DNA of 64,000 bases from contig NZ_CP033877.1 of the NCBI RefSeq assembly GCF_006970445.1, positions 310,001-374,000 on the forward strand, written 5' to 3'. This stretch comes from Stenotrophomonas maltophilia. Its GTDB lineage: Bacteria; Pseudomonadota; Gammaproteobacteria; Xanthomonadales; Xanthomonadaceae. A program made the position numbers and the translations under genes. Of this stretch, positions 43,444-52,972 are shown in pieces (the stretch's first letter is position 1; each line of letters begins with the position of its first letter). A model generated the notes under the pieces. It was given only the letters and a program-made list of their open reading frames with translations, had not been told where the DNA came from and searched no databases.

Positions 43444-43466
43444 TAGCGTCGAGCCATGCTCGACTC
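43444..43466. repeat. GTAG-type palindrome (GTCGAGC variant)
   Basis: GTAG at 43444-43447 followed by CGTCGAGC, loop CAT and GCTCGAC. Confidence 0.75.
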
Positions 43467-43476
43467 CACGGAAACA

Positions 43477-43507
43477 AAAAAAAAGCCGGGCGATGCCCGG
43501 CTTTTTC
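43477..43507. terminator. Bidirectional Rho-independent terminator
   Basis: Perfect stem AAAAAGCCGGGC (43481-43492)/GCCCGGCTTTTT (43496-43507), loop GAT, with A-tract on the left and T-tract on the right. It serves both the SDR gene (plus) and the SPOR/argS genes (minus). Confidence 0.93.
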
Positions 43508-43523
43508 ATTCACATCGGCAGGC

Positions 43524-44438
43524 TTACTGCGCCTTGATCGCCATCGCCTGCAGGCCGGTGCCATCCAGCTTCTGCTTGGCTTCGGACAACTCGCCGGCAC
43601 TGCCGTACGGGCCCATGCGCACGCGGTATACGGTCTTGCCGTTGATCTGCGCCGACTCCACGCGTGCCGCCAGGCCCATCATGGCCAGCTTGGCCTTGGT
43701 GGCTTCGGCGTCGCCGGACGCACCGAAGGCACCTGCCTGCAGGATGTAGCGGGCGTTATCGGCGGCCGCCGGTGCAGCAGCGGTAGCGGCCGCCGGCGTC
43801 GCCGATGTAGCGGCCGCGGTTTCCGCGCGCGGCGCCGGGGTGGTGGCCACCGTGCTGGTGGACGCCGGTGCGGTGCTGGCCGACGGGGTTGCCGCGGCTG
43901 GGCGCTCGCTCAGCGGTGCCGGCAGCGGACGGTTGGTCGCGGTCACCGGTGCGGTGCTTGCGACGCTGGCCGTTGCGGTCGGTGCCGGAGTGGCCGCACT
44001 GGCCGGCGGTACCGGCTTGCCTTCCAGCGCGGCCTGCGCGCGCGATGCTTCGGCCTTGGCCCGGCGCTGGTCCTCGGCGCGCGCGCTGGCGGCCAGTTCG
44101 GCGTCGGACATTTCCACTTCCTTGCCCGGCAGCAGGGTGTAGAAGTCGTACTGCGTCGCGGCGGGCTTCTCCGGTTCGGCCGGCTTCGGCGTGGCCGGCT
44201 GCGCGGCCGGCTGGCTGCCGACATCGCTGTCGGCATCAGCGACCGGGGCCGGCTGCGCGTTCGGGTTCGGCTGCGGACCGGCGCGCAGGAAGCCATCGCC
44301 TTCGCCCTTGAACAGGTTCGGCGCCGCCAGGAACACCACGGCGGCGATCGCCACACCGGCCACCAGCCACACCCATCCGGGTGTGCCCTGGCTGCTGCTG
44401 TTGCGTCGTGCCTGGGTTTTGCCGCGTCGTGCTGCCAT
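43524..44438 (-). CDS. SPOR domain protein, FtsN-like
   Basis: A 304-residue bitopic membrane protein. A short basic cytoplasmic tail (MAARRGKTQARRN) leads to one membrane helix (about 21-40), a long periplasmic Ala/Pro/Thr-rich linker (about 60-225) and a C-terminal SPOR domain (about 228-302; YILQAGAFGASGDAEATKAK, VYRVRMGPY). SPOR domains bind denuded peptidoglycan at the septum, and the argS-SPOR gene neighbourhood is shared with ftsN in other gammaproteobacteria, so an FtsN-like division role is likely. It lies 21 bp behind argS. Confidence 0.86.
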   Translation of the reverse strand: MAARRGKTQARRNSSSQGTPGWVWLVAGVAIAAVVFLAAPNLFKGEGDGFLRAGPQPNPNAQPAPVADADSDVGSQPAAQPATPKPAEPEKPAATQYDFYTLLPGKEVEMSDAELAASARAEDQRRAKAEASRAQAALEGKPVPPASAATPAPTATASVASTAPVTATNRPLPAPLSERPAAATPSASTAPASTSTVATTPAPRAETAAATSATPAAATAAAPAAADNARYILQAGAFGASGDAEATKAKLAMMGLAARVESAQINGKTVYRVRMGPYGSAGELSEAKQKLDGTGLQAMAIKAQ

Positions 44439-44459
44439 GTGTACTGCGTCTCCTGATGC

Positions 44460-46148
44460 TTACATTTTTTCCGGGGCACTCACGCCCAGGAGTTCGAGGC
44501 CGTTGGCCAGCACCTGGCGCGCCGCGCAGGCCAGGGTCAGCTTGGCGTTGCGATCGGCGGCGTCGTCCACCAGCACCGGCGTCCCGTGATACCACGTGTG
44601 GAAGGCATGCGCCAATTCACGCAGGTACTGCGCCACCAGGTGCGGCTCCAGCGCCACGCCGGCCGCTTCCACCACTTCCGGATACCGCGAGATCTCGTTC
44701 ATCAGCACCAGCGAGGCATCGTCGGCCAGGCGGCCGAGATTGGCCAGGCCATTGCCCTGCTCGTACACCAGGCCCTTTTCCTGGGCCTGGCGCAGCAGGC
44801 TGCAGACGCGGGCGTGTGCGTACTGCACGTAGAACACCGGATTGTCGTTGCTCTGCTGGCGTGCCAGGTCGATGTCGAAGGTCAGCTGCGAATCGGGCTT
44901 GCGCGCGATCAGGAACCAGCGGGTCGCATCGCGGCCGGCCTCTTCGATCAGGTCGCGCAGGGTGAAGTAGCTGCCGGCACGCTTGGACAGCTTCACTTCC
45001 TCGCCGCCGCGCATGACGGTGACCATCTGGTGCAGCACGTATTCCGGCCAGCCCTGCGGGATGCCCACTTCCATCGCCTGCAGGCCGGCGCGCACGCGCG
45101 CCAGCGAGCCGTGGTGATCGGCGCCCAGTTCGGTGATCGCGCGCTCGTAGCCGCGCTGCCACTTGGACAGGTGGTAGGCCACGTCCGGCACGAAGTAGGT
45201 GAAGGTGCCGTCGGACTTGCGCATCACGCGGTCCTTGTCGTCACCGAAGTCGGTGCTGCGCAGCCACAGCGCGCCGCCTTCCTCGTAGGTATGCCCCGAG
45301 GCCTGCAGCTTGGCCACGGCCTCGGCGACCTTGCCATCGGCGTACAGCGAGCTTTCCAGGAAGTAGATGTCGAAGTCGACGCCGAACGCGGCCAGGTCCA
45401 GGTTCTGCTCGTTGCGCAGGTACGCCACGGCGAAGCGACGGATCGCCTGCACGTCGTCCGCATCCTTGGCGCCGACCACCAGGGTGCCTTCGAGGTCGAC
45501 GCTGGCGCCGGCCATGTAGGCGCGGGCGACGTCGGCGATGTACTCGCCGCGGTAGCCGCCTTCCGGCCAGCCGTCCTGGTCCGGCGCAATGCCCTTCACG
45601 CGGGCCTGCACCGACAGCGCCAGGTTCTCGATCTGCACACCGGCGTCGTTGTAGTAGAACTCGCGCTTGGCGTTCCAGCCGTTGGCATCGAGCACGCGGG
45701 CCACGCAGTCGCCGATCGCCGCCGCGCGGCCATGGCCGACATGCAGCGGGCCGGTCGGGTTGGCCGACACGTACTCCACGCCCACCGTGCGGCCATTGCC
45801 GGACAGGTTGCGGCCGTAGTCGTGGGCTTCCTTGATGACCGAGGCGGCTTCGCGCTGGTACGCGGCCGGGGCCAGGTAGAAGTTGATGAAGCCGGGGCCG
45901 GCGATCTCGACCTTGCTGACGTCCTCGCTGCGCGGCAGCGCCTCGACCAGCGCCTGTGCCAGTGCGCGCGGATTGCTGCGCGCGGCCTTGGCCAGCAGCA
46001 TCGCGGCGTTGGTGGCGAAGTCGCCGTGGTCACGGGTCTTCGGGCGCTCGACCACGAAGTCCGGCGGCAGGGAGTCGGCGGGCAGGGTGCCATTGGCGCG
46101 CAAGGCTTCGATGCCTTGGCTGATCAGGGCGCGGAGGAGATTTTTCAC
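44460..46148 (-). CDS. argS: Arginine--tRNA ligase
   Basis: A 562-residue class Ia synthetase that charges tRNA-Arg. It contains the N-terminal Add1 domain (about 1-115), the HIGH motif HVGH (136-139) within [14 protein letters not shown], the KMSKS-like loop KLSKRAG near 380 and a C-terminal anticodon-binding DALR domain. GTG 46148 is chosen because the homology ([11 protein letters not shown]) begins there; the frame is open upstream. Transcribed together with the SPOR gene. Confidence 0.96.
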   Translation of the reverse strand: MKNLLRALISQGIEALRANGTLPADSLPPDFVVERPKTRDHGDFATNAAMLLAKAARSNPRALAQALVEALPRSEDVSKVEIAGPGFINFYLAPAAYQREAASVIKEAHDYGRNLSGNGRTVGVEYVSANPTGPLHVGHGRAAAIGDCVARVLDANGWNAKREFYYNDAGVQIENLALSVQARVKGIAPDQDGWPEGGYRGEYIADVARAYMAGASVDLEGTLVVGAKDADDVQAIRRFAVAYLRNEQNLDLAAFGVDFDIYFLESSLYADGKVAEAVAKLQASGHTYEEGGALWLRSTDFGDDKDRVMRKSDGTFTYFVPDVAYHLSKWQRGYERAITELGADHHGSLARVRAGLQAMEVGIPQGWPEYVLHQMVTVMRGGEEVKLSKRAGSYFTLRDLIEEAGRDATRWFLIARKPDSQLTFDIDLARQQSNDNPVFYVQYAHARVCSLLRQAQEKGLVYEQGNGLANLGRLADDASLVLMNEISRYPEVVEAAGVALEPHLVAQYLRELAHAFHTWYHGTPVLVDDAADRNAKLTLACAARQVLANGLELLGVSAPEKM

Positions 46149-46261
46149 GAGGCCTGCTGTGAGAATGAGCGGCGGAATCGCCCATTTTAGCGCAGATACC
46201 CGCGCCCACGCTGACCAGAACATGCCTGCGGGGGCTCCTGCCTGCCCCCGGCCAAGGCCGC

Positions 46262-46966
46262 TCAGCCGAACAGGCGTGGCTGGGGCGGGGACAGCAGGCC
46301 CCGTTCAGCAAACGAAACGGGGCGGCCCTCGCCGACCACGAAGTGGTCCAGCAGGCGTACGTCCACCAATGCCAGTGCCTGCTGCAGTTCGTCGGTGATG
46401 CGGGTATCGGCGCCAGAGGGCTCCGGGTCGCCGGAGGGATGATTGTGGCTGAGGATCACCGCGGCCGCATTGTGCAGCAGGGCTCGCCGCACCACCTCGC
46501 GGGGATAGACCGGGGCAGCATTGATGGTGCCCTGGAACAGCTCCTCGCAGGCAATCAGGCGGTGGCGGTTGTCCAGGAACAGCGCCATGAAGATCTCGCG
46601 GGCCTGGCCACGCAGGCGGTGCTGCAGGTAGCGGCCGACCGCGGCCGGGTTGTTGCCGACCGCCTCGCCCTGTTGCAGCTCGGCGGCGAGGTAGCGGTGG
46701 GCCAGTTCCAGCCCGGCGGCCAGTGCACAGCTTCTTGCCGGGCCCAGTCCCGGCAAACGGGCCAGTTCGCGGGCCGGGCGGTCCAGCAGCACTCGCAGGG
46801 GACCATGTGCCTGCAGCAGGTCGCGCGCGGTCTGCACCGCGTCGCGTCCACCGAAGCCGGAGCCGAGGAACAGCGCCAGCAGCTCGGCGTCGGACAGCGT
46901 GGCAGGGCCGCGCGCGATCAGCTTCTCGCGGGGACGTTCCTGTTCGGGCCAGTCATGGATGGGCAT
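46262..46966 (-). CDS. radC: RadC family JAB/MPN domain protein
   Basis: A 234-residue RadC protein: an N-terminal helix-hairpin-helix-like region (about 15-100; [29 protein letters not shown]) and a C-terminal JAMM metalloprotease-like domain with the zinc motif [14 protein letters not shown]. The historical DNA-repair role has not held up; the function is uncertain. ATG 46966 (MPIHDWP) begins the family homology. It is divergent or adjacent to coaBC in many proteobacteria, and here it lies near coaBC with one regulator gene between. Confidence 0.92.
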   Translation of the reverse strand: MPIHDWPEQERPREKLIARGPATLSDAELLALFLGSGFGGRDAVQTARDLLQAHGPLRVLLDRPARELARLPGLGPARSCALAAGLELAHRYLAAELQQGEAVGNNPAAVGRYLQHRLRGQAREIFMALFLDNRHRLIACEELFQGTINAAPVYPREVVRRALLHNAAAVILSHNHPSGDPEPSGADTRITDELQQALALVDVRLLDHFVVGEGRPVSFAERGLLSPPQPRLFG

Positions 46967-47036
46967 GCCTGCATCATCGCCAGTGCAGGCGATGCGTCCC
47001 ATCAGGGCAGGGCGCACGTCCGGGTCGGCCGTTGCC

Positions 47037-47663
47037 TCAGTCGCGTCGCGACTGCAGGTAGGCGAACAGCTCCTGGTTGTTCTGCAGCCCCAGCTTGCGC
47101 TTGGCCTCGGCCTTCTGCCGGCTGATCGTCTTCGGGCTGCGGCCGCAGTGGACGGCGATGGCGTTTACCTTCAGCCCGGCGGCCAGCAGGTCCAGCACTT
47201 CCTGCTCGCGGGCCGACAGCGCCGCCGGTTCACGCGCGAACATCAGGTCGCGCGCCTGCAGGTGGTGGCGCAGCTGCTGCGAGACGAACACCTGCCCGGC
47301 CATGGCCGCGTTCAAGGCCTGCGGCAACTCGCCGAAATCGGCGCATTTGTCGACCAGGCCGCTGACACCCTCACGCAGCAGGCCATCGAGCAGGCCGGGG
47401 TGGCGGGCGCCGGTAAGCACCACTACGGGCATGCCCGGGTGGCGTGCGCGCAGTTCAGCGATCAGTTCCGGGCCATCCGGGCCGGTGCCGGGCATGGAGA
47501 GGTCGGTCAGTACCGCGTCGCAACCGTGGTGCTCGACCAGCTGCAGCAGCTGGGCGCCGTCCCGCGCGCTGCCGACGACCTCCATCAGATGGGTCTGCAG
47601 CACGATGCGGATGCCGTGCAGGACGACGGGATGGTCGTCGGCGATGATGATGCGCGGGTGCAC
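47037..47663 (-). CDS. Orphan LuxR/RcsB-like response regulator
   Basis: A 208-residue regulator. The receiver is complete: D9/D10 (IIADDHP), phosphoacceptor D54 (VLTDLSMPG) and K106 (LVDKCAD). The LuxR-type output domain (about 142-205; [38 protein letters not shown]) resembles RcsB and the orphan regulator at 37947-38645. No kinase is encoded nearby. The GTG at 47663 is preceded by GAGGA at good spacing. Head-to-head with coaBC, 226 bp apart. Confidence 0.88.
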   Translation of the reverse strand: MHPRIIIADDHPVVLHGIRIVLQTHLMEVVGSARDGAQLLQLVEHHGCDAVLTDLSMPGTGPDGPELIAELRARHPGMPVVVLTGARHPGLLDGLLREGVSGLVDKCADFGELPQALNAAMAGQVFVSQQLRHHLQARDLMFAREPAALSAREQEVLDLLAAGLKVNAIAVHCGRSPKTISRQKAEAKRKLGLQNNQELFAYLQSRRD

Positions 47664-47889
47664 GCGGAATCCTCGAAAAGCGAAGCGGCACACCTGCGGT
47701 GGCCACTGACGATTCTGCAAACGTGACCGGCCTACAGGTATAGGAAAGTTCCGAATCGCAGTGACTTGAACCCCGGAAGCGCCGTGGTGCAAGTCCCATC
47801 TGCTGATAGCCGCCCGCTATGTGCGTTGTGCACCGGGACATTACCGACCATCGGGTAAGCTAATGCCCTCGTTTGCACAGGAATTCCAG

Positions 47890-49152
47890 GTGGCTGACTC
47901 CCCCAACGCTTCCCCCGCGCCCAGCCGCGCGCTGGAAGGCCAGAAACTGCTGTTGTGCGTCGGAGGCGGGATCGCGGCCTACAAGGGCCTGGAACTGGTG
48001 CGGCGCCTGCGTGACGCGGGCGCCCAGGTGCAGGTGGCGATGACCGCCGGCGCCCAGCAGTTCGTCACCCCCCTCAGCTTCCAGGCCCTGTCCGGGCAGC
48101 CGACCCGCACCACGCTGTGGGACAGCGCCGCCGAACAGGCCATGGGCCACATCGAGCTGGCCCGCTGGGCCGACCGCATCGTGGTCGCGCCGGGAACGGC
48201 CGATCTGCTGGCCCGGCTGGCCCAGGGCCATGCCGATGACCTGGTCAGCACCTTGTGCCTGGCCAGTACCGCACCGCTGACGATCTGCCCGGCGATGAAC
48301 CATCGCATGTGGCTGCATCCGGCCACCCAGGCCAACATCGCCCTGCTGCGCCAGCGTGGTGCGCAGGTGATCGGCCCAGTCGATGGTCCGCTGGCCGAAG
48401 GTGAATCCGGCCCCGGTCGGCTGGCCGAACCGGGCGACATCGTGGCCGCACTGGCGGCCAGTGGCGGTACCGCTGCGACGGTTGCCGCGCCGGAAACCCG
48501 TGCCCTGCAGGGGTTGCGCCTGCTGATCAGTGCCGGCCCGACCTACGAGGACATCGATCCGGTGCGCTACGTCGGCAACCGCAGCAGCGGCAAGATGGGC
48601 TTCGCCCTGGCCGCCGCCGCCGCTGCGCTGGGCGCACAGGTGGTGCTGGTCAGTGGCCCGGTACAGCTGCCGACGCCGCCGGGCGTACAGCGCATTGATG
48701 TGCGCTCGGCCGCGCAGATGCGCGATGCCGTGCTGAAGTCGCTGCCCGCCGACATCTATATCGGTGCTGCAGCGGTGTCCGACTACACGCCGCGCCAGGT
48801 CGCCGCGCAGAAGCTGAAGAAGACCGCCGACAGCCAGTCGCTGGTGATCGAGCTGGTGCGCACGCCGGACATCCTTGCCGAAGTCGCCGCGCAGACCCAG
48901 TCGCTGAAGCTGGTGGTCGGCTTCGCCGCCGAAACCCACGACGTGGAGAAGTACGCACGCGGGAAGCTGATCGACAAGCGCCTGGATTTGGTGATCGCCA
49001 ACCAGGTGGGCATCAGTGGCGGCGGTTTCGAGAGTGACAACAATGCCGCCACTGCCTTCTGGCAGGACGGCGAACAGGTATTCCCGGCCACCTCCAAGCG
49101 CGAGCTGGCTGAACAACTGCTGGCGCTGATCGCGCGGAGACTCCAGGCATGA
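47890..49152 (+). CDS. coaBC: Bifunctional CoaBC (phosphopantothenoylcysteine decarboxylase/synthase)
   Basis: A 420-residue bifunctional flavoprotein of coenzyme A synthesis: the C-terminal CoaB domain joins 4'-phosphopantothenate to cysteine (with CTP), the N-terminal CoaC domain decarboxylates the product with FMN. CoaC motifs: catalytic His in [25 protein letters not shown] and PAMNHRMW. CoaB motifs: [21 protein letters not shown] and KLKKTAD. The cysteine of the E. coli ACG-D-GPGRM segment is not present; the corresponding stretch reads [14 protein letters not shown] 47890 has AGGA eight bases upstream; ATG 47863 is an alternative. The stop overlaps the dut start by four bases. Confidence 0.93.
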   Translation: MADSPNASPAPSRALEGQKLLLCVGGGIAAYKGLELVRRLRDAGAQVQVAMTAGAQQFVTPLSFQALSGQPTRTTLWDSAAEQAMGHIELARWADRIVVAPGTADLLARLAQGHADDLVSTLCLASTAPLTICPAMNHRMWLHPATQANIALLRQRGAQVIGPVDGPLAEGESGPGRLAEPGDIVAALAASGGTAATVAAPETRALQGLRLLISAGPTYEDIDPVRYVGNRSSGKMGFALAAAAAALGAQVVLVSGPVQLPTPPGVQRIDVRSAAQMRDAVLKSLPADIYIGAAAVSDYTPRQVAAQKLKKTADSQSLVIELVRTPDILAEVAAQTQSLKLVVGFAAETHDVEKYARGKLIDKRLDLVIANQVGISGGGFESDNNAATAFWQDGEQVFPATSKRELAEQLLALIARRLQA

Positions 49153-49622
49153 CCCAGGCATCCCTTTCCCAACCACTGCAGGTCAAGCTGCTCGATCCGC
49201 GCTTCGGCGACAGCTGGCCGCTGCCGGCCTATGCCACCGAGGCCAGTGCCGGCATGGACCTGCGCGCAGCGCTGGATACCGCGCTGACCCTGCAGCCGGG
49301 CGACACCGCGCTGATGCCCAGCGGCCTGGCCATCCACATTGCCGACCCGGGCCTGTGCGCGGTGATCCTGCCGCGTTCGGGGCTGGGCCATCGGCATGGC
49401 ATCGTGCTGGGCAACGGCACCGGCCTGATCGATGCCGACTACCAGGGGCCGCTGCTGATCAGCGTCTGGAACCGTGGCCGCGAAGCCTTCACCATCGAGC
49501 CGGGCGATCGTATCGCGCAGCTGGTGGTGGTTCCGATCGCCCGCGTGAGCCTGCAGGTGGTGGATACTTTCACCGACAGCGTGCGGGGCGCGGGTGGATT
49601 CGGCCATACCGGGGTGCGTTGA
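49149..49622 (+). CDS. dut: Deoxyuridine 5'-triphosphate nucleotidohydrolase
   Basis: A 157-residue trimeric dUTPase that hydrolyses dUTP to dUMP and pyrophosphate, keeping uracil out of DNA and feeding thymidylate synthesis. The five conserved motifs are visible: [46 protein letters not shown] and the C-terminal GAGGFGHTG. The length is normal. It overlaps coaBC (ATGA) and is followed 12 bp later by the algC-type mutase, the same order as in Pseudomonas. Confidence 0.97.
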   Translation: MTQASLSQPLQVKLLDPRFGDSWPLPAYATEASAGMDLRAALDTALTLQPGDTALMPSGLAIHIADPGLCAVILPRSGLGHRHGIVLGNGTGLIDADYQGPLLISVWNRGREAFTIEPGDRIAQLVVVPIARVSLQVVDTFTDSVRGAGGFGHTGVR

Positions 49623-49634
49623 CAGGGGACATCG

Positions 49635-51983
49635 ATGAGCGGCATCGGGGAAGGACAGCGGGGACGGTCGTTGGGTCGCAGTGCACCTCTACTGGGGGTG
49701 CTGCTGATCCTGCTGGCCGGCTGGTTCGGTTGGAGCGCGGTGCAGCAATGGCGGCAGGAGGCCAACGGGCAGGCGCTGGAAGAGGCGCGTGACCAGGCCG
49801 TGCAGGGCCTGCAGCAGGCCGCTGCGGGCCAGCTGCAGCAGCTGCAGCAGCAGTTGAAGAATGATCGCGTGCAGCAGGCGCTGCAGGCCGGCGATGCCGC
49901 TGCGGCGGCGCTGGCCGTGCGCGAGAGCTGGACCGGGGTCGAGCAGGTCGAGGTGCTGGCGGCCGATCTGGCCAACGCCTATGCCGATCCGGCCACCTTC
50001 GGGTATTCCCGCCTGGCGCTGCTGGAAGCCGCGCTGGCCGAGGCCAAGCCAAGCCTGCGCGTGGTCCGCGACGGCGGCGGCAACCGCCTGGGCCTGGCCG
50101 CGCCGGTGCAGCTGGGCAGCCTGGGGCCGGCCGTCATCTATGTCCGCCAACCGCTGCTGCGGCTGACTTCGCCGCTGGACCAGGTGCGTGCGCCGTCCGC
50201 CGGCTTCCTTGGCCTGCGCCAGGGTGGGTTCGATCTGGTCACCCAGGGCGACGCGGGCCTGGCCGAAAGTGCGGAAGCCCTGGCGCGCCCGGTTGCAGGC
50301 ACGCCGCTGCGGCTGGTCGCGTCGGTGCCGAATGTCGAAGCCGGTCCGCTCGGCCTGGGCGCGTTGGCCAGCGCCATTGTGGCGTTGCTGCTGGCGTTCA
50401 TTGCCGTGTTGCTGGTGGTCGGTCGCGGCCGCTTGCCGAAGTCGCTGCCGTTGCCGCGCCGCGCCGCCGCGTCCGAGGCCGACCATGGCCCGACCCTGAG
50501 CGAGAGCCTGCAGCAGGCGCCGCCCCCGGTGGCCGCCGTAGCCAGCAGTGGCGATGCCACGCCGCCGCCACCGCCCCCGGTGCCGGCCGAAGAACTGGCT
50601 GCCGGTATCTTCCGCGCCTACGACATCCGCGGCGTGGTGGGCAGCGAACTGACACCGAAGACCGCGGCGCTGATCGGCCACGCCATCGGCACCGTGGCGT
50701 TGGAGCAAGGGCTGCGCGAGGTCGTGATCGGGCGCGATGGCCGCCTGTCCGGGCCCGAGCTGACGGCCGGGCTGGCTGAAGGCCTGCGCCGTGCCGGCTG
50801 CGCGGTGATCGACATCGGCCTGGCGCCGACCCCGCTCGTGTACTACGCCGCCTTCCATCTGCGTACCGGTACCTGCGTGGCGGTCACCGGCAGCCACAAC
50901 CCACCCGAATACAACGGCTTCAAGGTGGTCATCGGCGGCGAGACGCTGTCCGGCGATGCCATCACCGATCTCTACCAGCGCATCGTCGAGGGCCGCCTGG
51001 TGCAGGCCGCCGAGCCGGGTGACTACCAGCAGCGCGACGTCAGTGCCGACTACATCCAGCGCATCGCCGATGACGTGCAGCTGGACCGCCCGCTGAAGGT
51101 CGTGGCCGATGCCGGCAATGGCGTGGCCGGCGCACTGGCACCACAGCTGCTGGAAGCGATCGGCGCCGACGTCATCCCGCTGTACTGCGATGTCGACGGC
51201 ACCTTCCCCAACCATCATCCCGACCCGAGCGAGCCGGCCAACCTGGAAGACCTGGTGCAGACGGTCAAGCGCTTCGGTGCCGACCTCGGCGTGGCGTTCG
51301 ATGGCGACGGCGACCGGTTGGGCGTGGTCACCGGCGAAGGCAGGATCATCTATGCCGATCGCCTGCTGATGCTGTTCGCTGCCGATGTGCTGATGCGCAA
51401 TCCGGGCGCGATGGTGATCTACGACGTGAAGTGTACCGGCAAGCTGTCCGACCACGTGCTGCGCAATGGCGGCAGCCCGCTGATGTGGAAGACCGGGCAT
51501 TCGCTGATGAAGGCGAAGATGCGCGAGACCGATGCCGAGCTGGCCGGTGAGATGAGTGGCCACTTCTTCTTCAAGGAACGCTGGTTCGGTTTCGACGACG
51601 GCCTGTACGCCGCTGCGCGCCTGCTGGAGATCCTGGCCCAGCGCGAGGAGACCCCGGACGAAGTGCTGGGCGAACTGCCGGAAATGGTCGCCACGCCGGA
51701 GCTGAAGGTGCCGGTGGCCGACGGGACGCCGCACGCGCTGGTGGCGATGCTGGTGGCGGCGGCGCAGTCGCCGGACAACCCGTATGTGGGCGGTCGCCTG
51801 TCGACCATCGACGGCCTGCGCGTGGACTTCGCCGATGGCTGGGGCCTGGTGCGTGCCTCCAACACCACGCCGGTGCTGGTGCTGCGATTCGAGGGCAACG
51901 ACGAGGCCGCACTGGAACGCATCCAGGCCTTGTTCCGCAGCCAGCTGCAACCAGTGCTGGGCGACACCCCGCTGGGGTTCTGA
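49635..51983 (+). CDS. algC: Membrane-anchored phosphomannomutase/phosphoglucomutase
   Basis: A 782-residue protein, much longer than the ~460-residue soluble enzyme. Residues 1-315 form an extension with two membrane helices (about 17-38 and 240-262) enclosing a periplasmic domain of about 200 residues rich in Gln/Ala near its start, then a proline-rich linker. The enzyme proper (about 319-782) has the phosphoserine S420 (VTGSHNPPEYNGFK), the metal loop DGDGDRLG (D556, D558, D560) and the sugar loop GEMSGH. It interconverts mannose or glucose 6- and 1-phosphates for LPS, exopolysaccharide and related sugars. The gene follows dut by 12 bp, and a GCCGGGC/GCCCGGC hairpin follows the stop. Confidence 0.92.
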   Translation: MSGIGEGQRGRSLGRSAPLLGVLLILLAGWFGWSAVQQWRQEANGQALEEARDQAVQGLQQAAAGQLQQLQQQLKNDRVQQALQAGDAAAAALAVRESWTGVEQVEVLAADLANAYADPATFGYSRLALLEAALAEAKPSLRVVRDGGGNRLGLAAPVQLGSLGPAVIYVRQPLLRLTSPLDQVRAPSAGFLGLRQGGFDLVTQGDAGLAESAEALARPVAGTPLRLVASVPNVEAGPLGLGALASAIVALLLAFIAVLLVVGRGRLPKSLPLPRRAAASEADHGPTLSESLQQAPPPVAAVASSGDATPPPPPPVPAEELAAGIFRAYDIRGVVGSELTPKTAALIGHAIGTVALEQGLREVVIGRDGRLSGPELTAGLAEGLRRAGCAVIDIGLAPTPLVYYAAFHLRTGTCVAVTGSHNPPEYNGFKVVIGGETLSGDAITDLYQRIVEGRLVQAAEPGDYQQRDVSADYIQRIADDVQLDRPLKVVADAGNGVAGALAPQLLEAIGADVIPLYCDVDGTFPNHHPDPSEPANLEDLVQTVKRFGADLGVAFDGDGDRLGVVTGEGRIIYADRLLMLFAADVLMRNPGAMVIYDVKCTGKLSDHVLRNGGSPLMWKTGHSLMKAKMRETDAELAGEMSGHFFFKERWFGFDDGLYAAARLLEILAQREETPDEVLGELPEMVATPELKVPVADGTPHALVAMLVAAAQSPDNPYVGGRLSTIDGLRVDFADGWGLVRASNTTPVLVLRFEGNDEAALERIQALFRSQLQPVLGDTPLGF

Positions 51984-51988
51984 GGTGG

Positions 51989-52005
51989 GCCGGGCTGCGC
52001 CCGGC
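51989..52005 (+). terminator. Hairpin after algC
   Basis: Perfect 7-bp stem GCCGGGC/GCCCGGC with TGC loop, six bases after the stop codon; no T-tract, so termination is uncertain. Confidence 0.4.
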
Positions 52006-52064
52006 ACCCGCCGAAGCAACGGCAACAGCAACATCAACATCAAAAGCGGGCTATCCGCGGGAGG

Positions 52065-52164
52065 GTGGGGCGGTGTCGGAGTGCGGGAACGCCGCAAGTA
52101 CGTCCCTGTAGGCTTGGCAGCCGCATCCATGCGGCTGACACCCCGCACTCCGACACCGCCCCAC
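52065..52164. repeat. Nested inverted repeat with 23-bp perfect arms
   Basis: Left arm 52065-52087 and right arm 52142-52164 are perfect reverse complements (GTGGGGCGGTGTCGGAGTGC plus three bases). The 54-base loop contains a second perfect stem CAGCCGCAT (52118-52126)/ATGCGGCTG (52129-52137). It lies between convergent algC and kdpE. Confidence 0.9.
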
Positions 52165-52189
52165 GTCTGACAGTGTCCTGGTGCTGTTG

Positions 52190-52255
52190 GTAGGTGTCGA
52201 CCTTGGTCGACACACTAGATCCACGCATGGTGTGTGCCGACCGTTGGTCGGCACG
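52190..52255. repeat. Two GTAG-family palindromes between algC and kdpE
   Basis: GTAG at 52190-52193 followed by GTGTCGACC-TT-GGTCGACAC (52194-52213), then a degenerate TAGATCCACGCATGG half element and GTGCCGACC-GTT-GGTCGGCAC (52235-52255), the latter right at the kdpE 3' end. Confidence 0.85.
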
Positions 52256-52258
52256 CTT

Positions 52259-52972
52259 TCACCCCTTGAACCGCAGTCCCACGCCCGGTTCGGTGAACAG
52301 GTAGCGCGAATCCAGCGCTGAATCGCCCAGCTTGTGCCGCAGCTTGCCGACCAGGATGCGCAGGTAGTGGGTGTCGTGCTGGTGGGTCGGCCCCCAGATC
52401 TCCTGCAGGATCTGCGGCTGGGTCACCACCCGCCCGGCGTTGCGCAGCAGCAGCGACAGCAACGCGTATTCCTTGCGGGTCAACGCGACCGGCTCACCCT
52501 CGAGAGCGACTTCGCGACGCACCAGGTCCACGTGCAGGTGGCCGTCGTCGAACACCGGTGGTGTGCCATCGGTCGGCACGCTGCGCGTGCGCAGCAGCGC
52601 CCGCACCCGCGCCATCAGCTCCTGCGTGCCAAACGGCTTGGTCACGTAGTCGTTGGCGCCGGTGTCCAGCGCCCGCACCTTCTCGGCTTCGCCCGCACGC
52701 ACGGTCAGCATGATCACCGGTACCTGGCTCCACTGCCGCAGCTGTTCCAGCACCTCGTGGCCTTCCATGTCAGGCAGGCCGATATCCAGGATCACCAGGT
52801 CCATGTCTTCGCTGGCGGCCAGTTGCAGGCCTTCCTGGCCGGTCGCCGCCTGCCGCACCTGGTAGCCCTGCGCGCGCAGGCTGATGTCCAGGAACCGGCG
52901 GATCTGGGTTTCATCATCGATCACCAGCACGCGCGCGGCCGGCACGCTGGCGTCAATCGGGGTCGGGCTCAT
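52259..52972 (-). CDS. kdpE: Response regulator KdpE
   Basis: A 237-residue OmpR/PhoB-type regulator that activates the kdp operon under potassium limitation or osmotic upshift. The receiver has D19/D20 (VIDDE), phosphoacceptor D63 (ILDIGLPD) and the conserved lysine in YVTKPFG; the winged-helix domain follows (about 135-237; LTRKEYALLSLLLRN, THYLRILVGKLRHKL). Its start lies 20 bases inside the end of kdpD, so it is translated together with the kinase at the end of the kdpFABCDE unit. A KdpE-box-like element lies upstream of kdpF. Confidence 0.95.
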   Translation of the reverse strand: MSPTPIDASVPAARVLVIDDETQIRRFLDISLRAQGYQVRQAATGQEGLQLAASEDMDLVILDIGLPDMEGHEVLEQLRQWSQVPVIMLTVRAGEAEKVRALDTGANDYVTKPFGTQELMARVRALLRTRSVPTDGTPPVFDDGHLHVDLVRREVALEGEPVALTRKEYALLSLLLRNAGRVVTQPQILQEIWGPTHQHDTHYLRILVGKLRHKLGDSALDSRYLFTEPGVGLRFKG

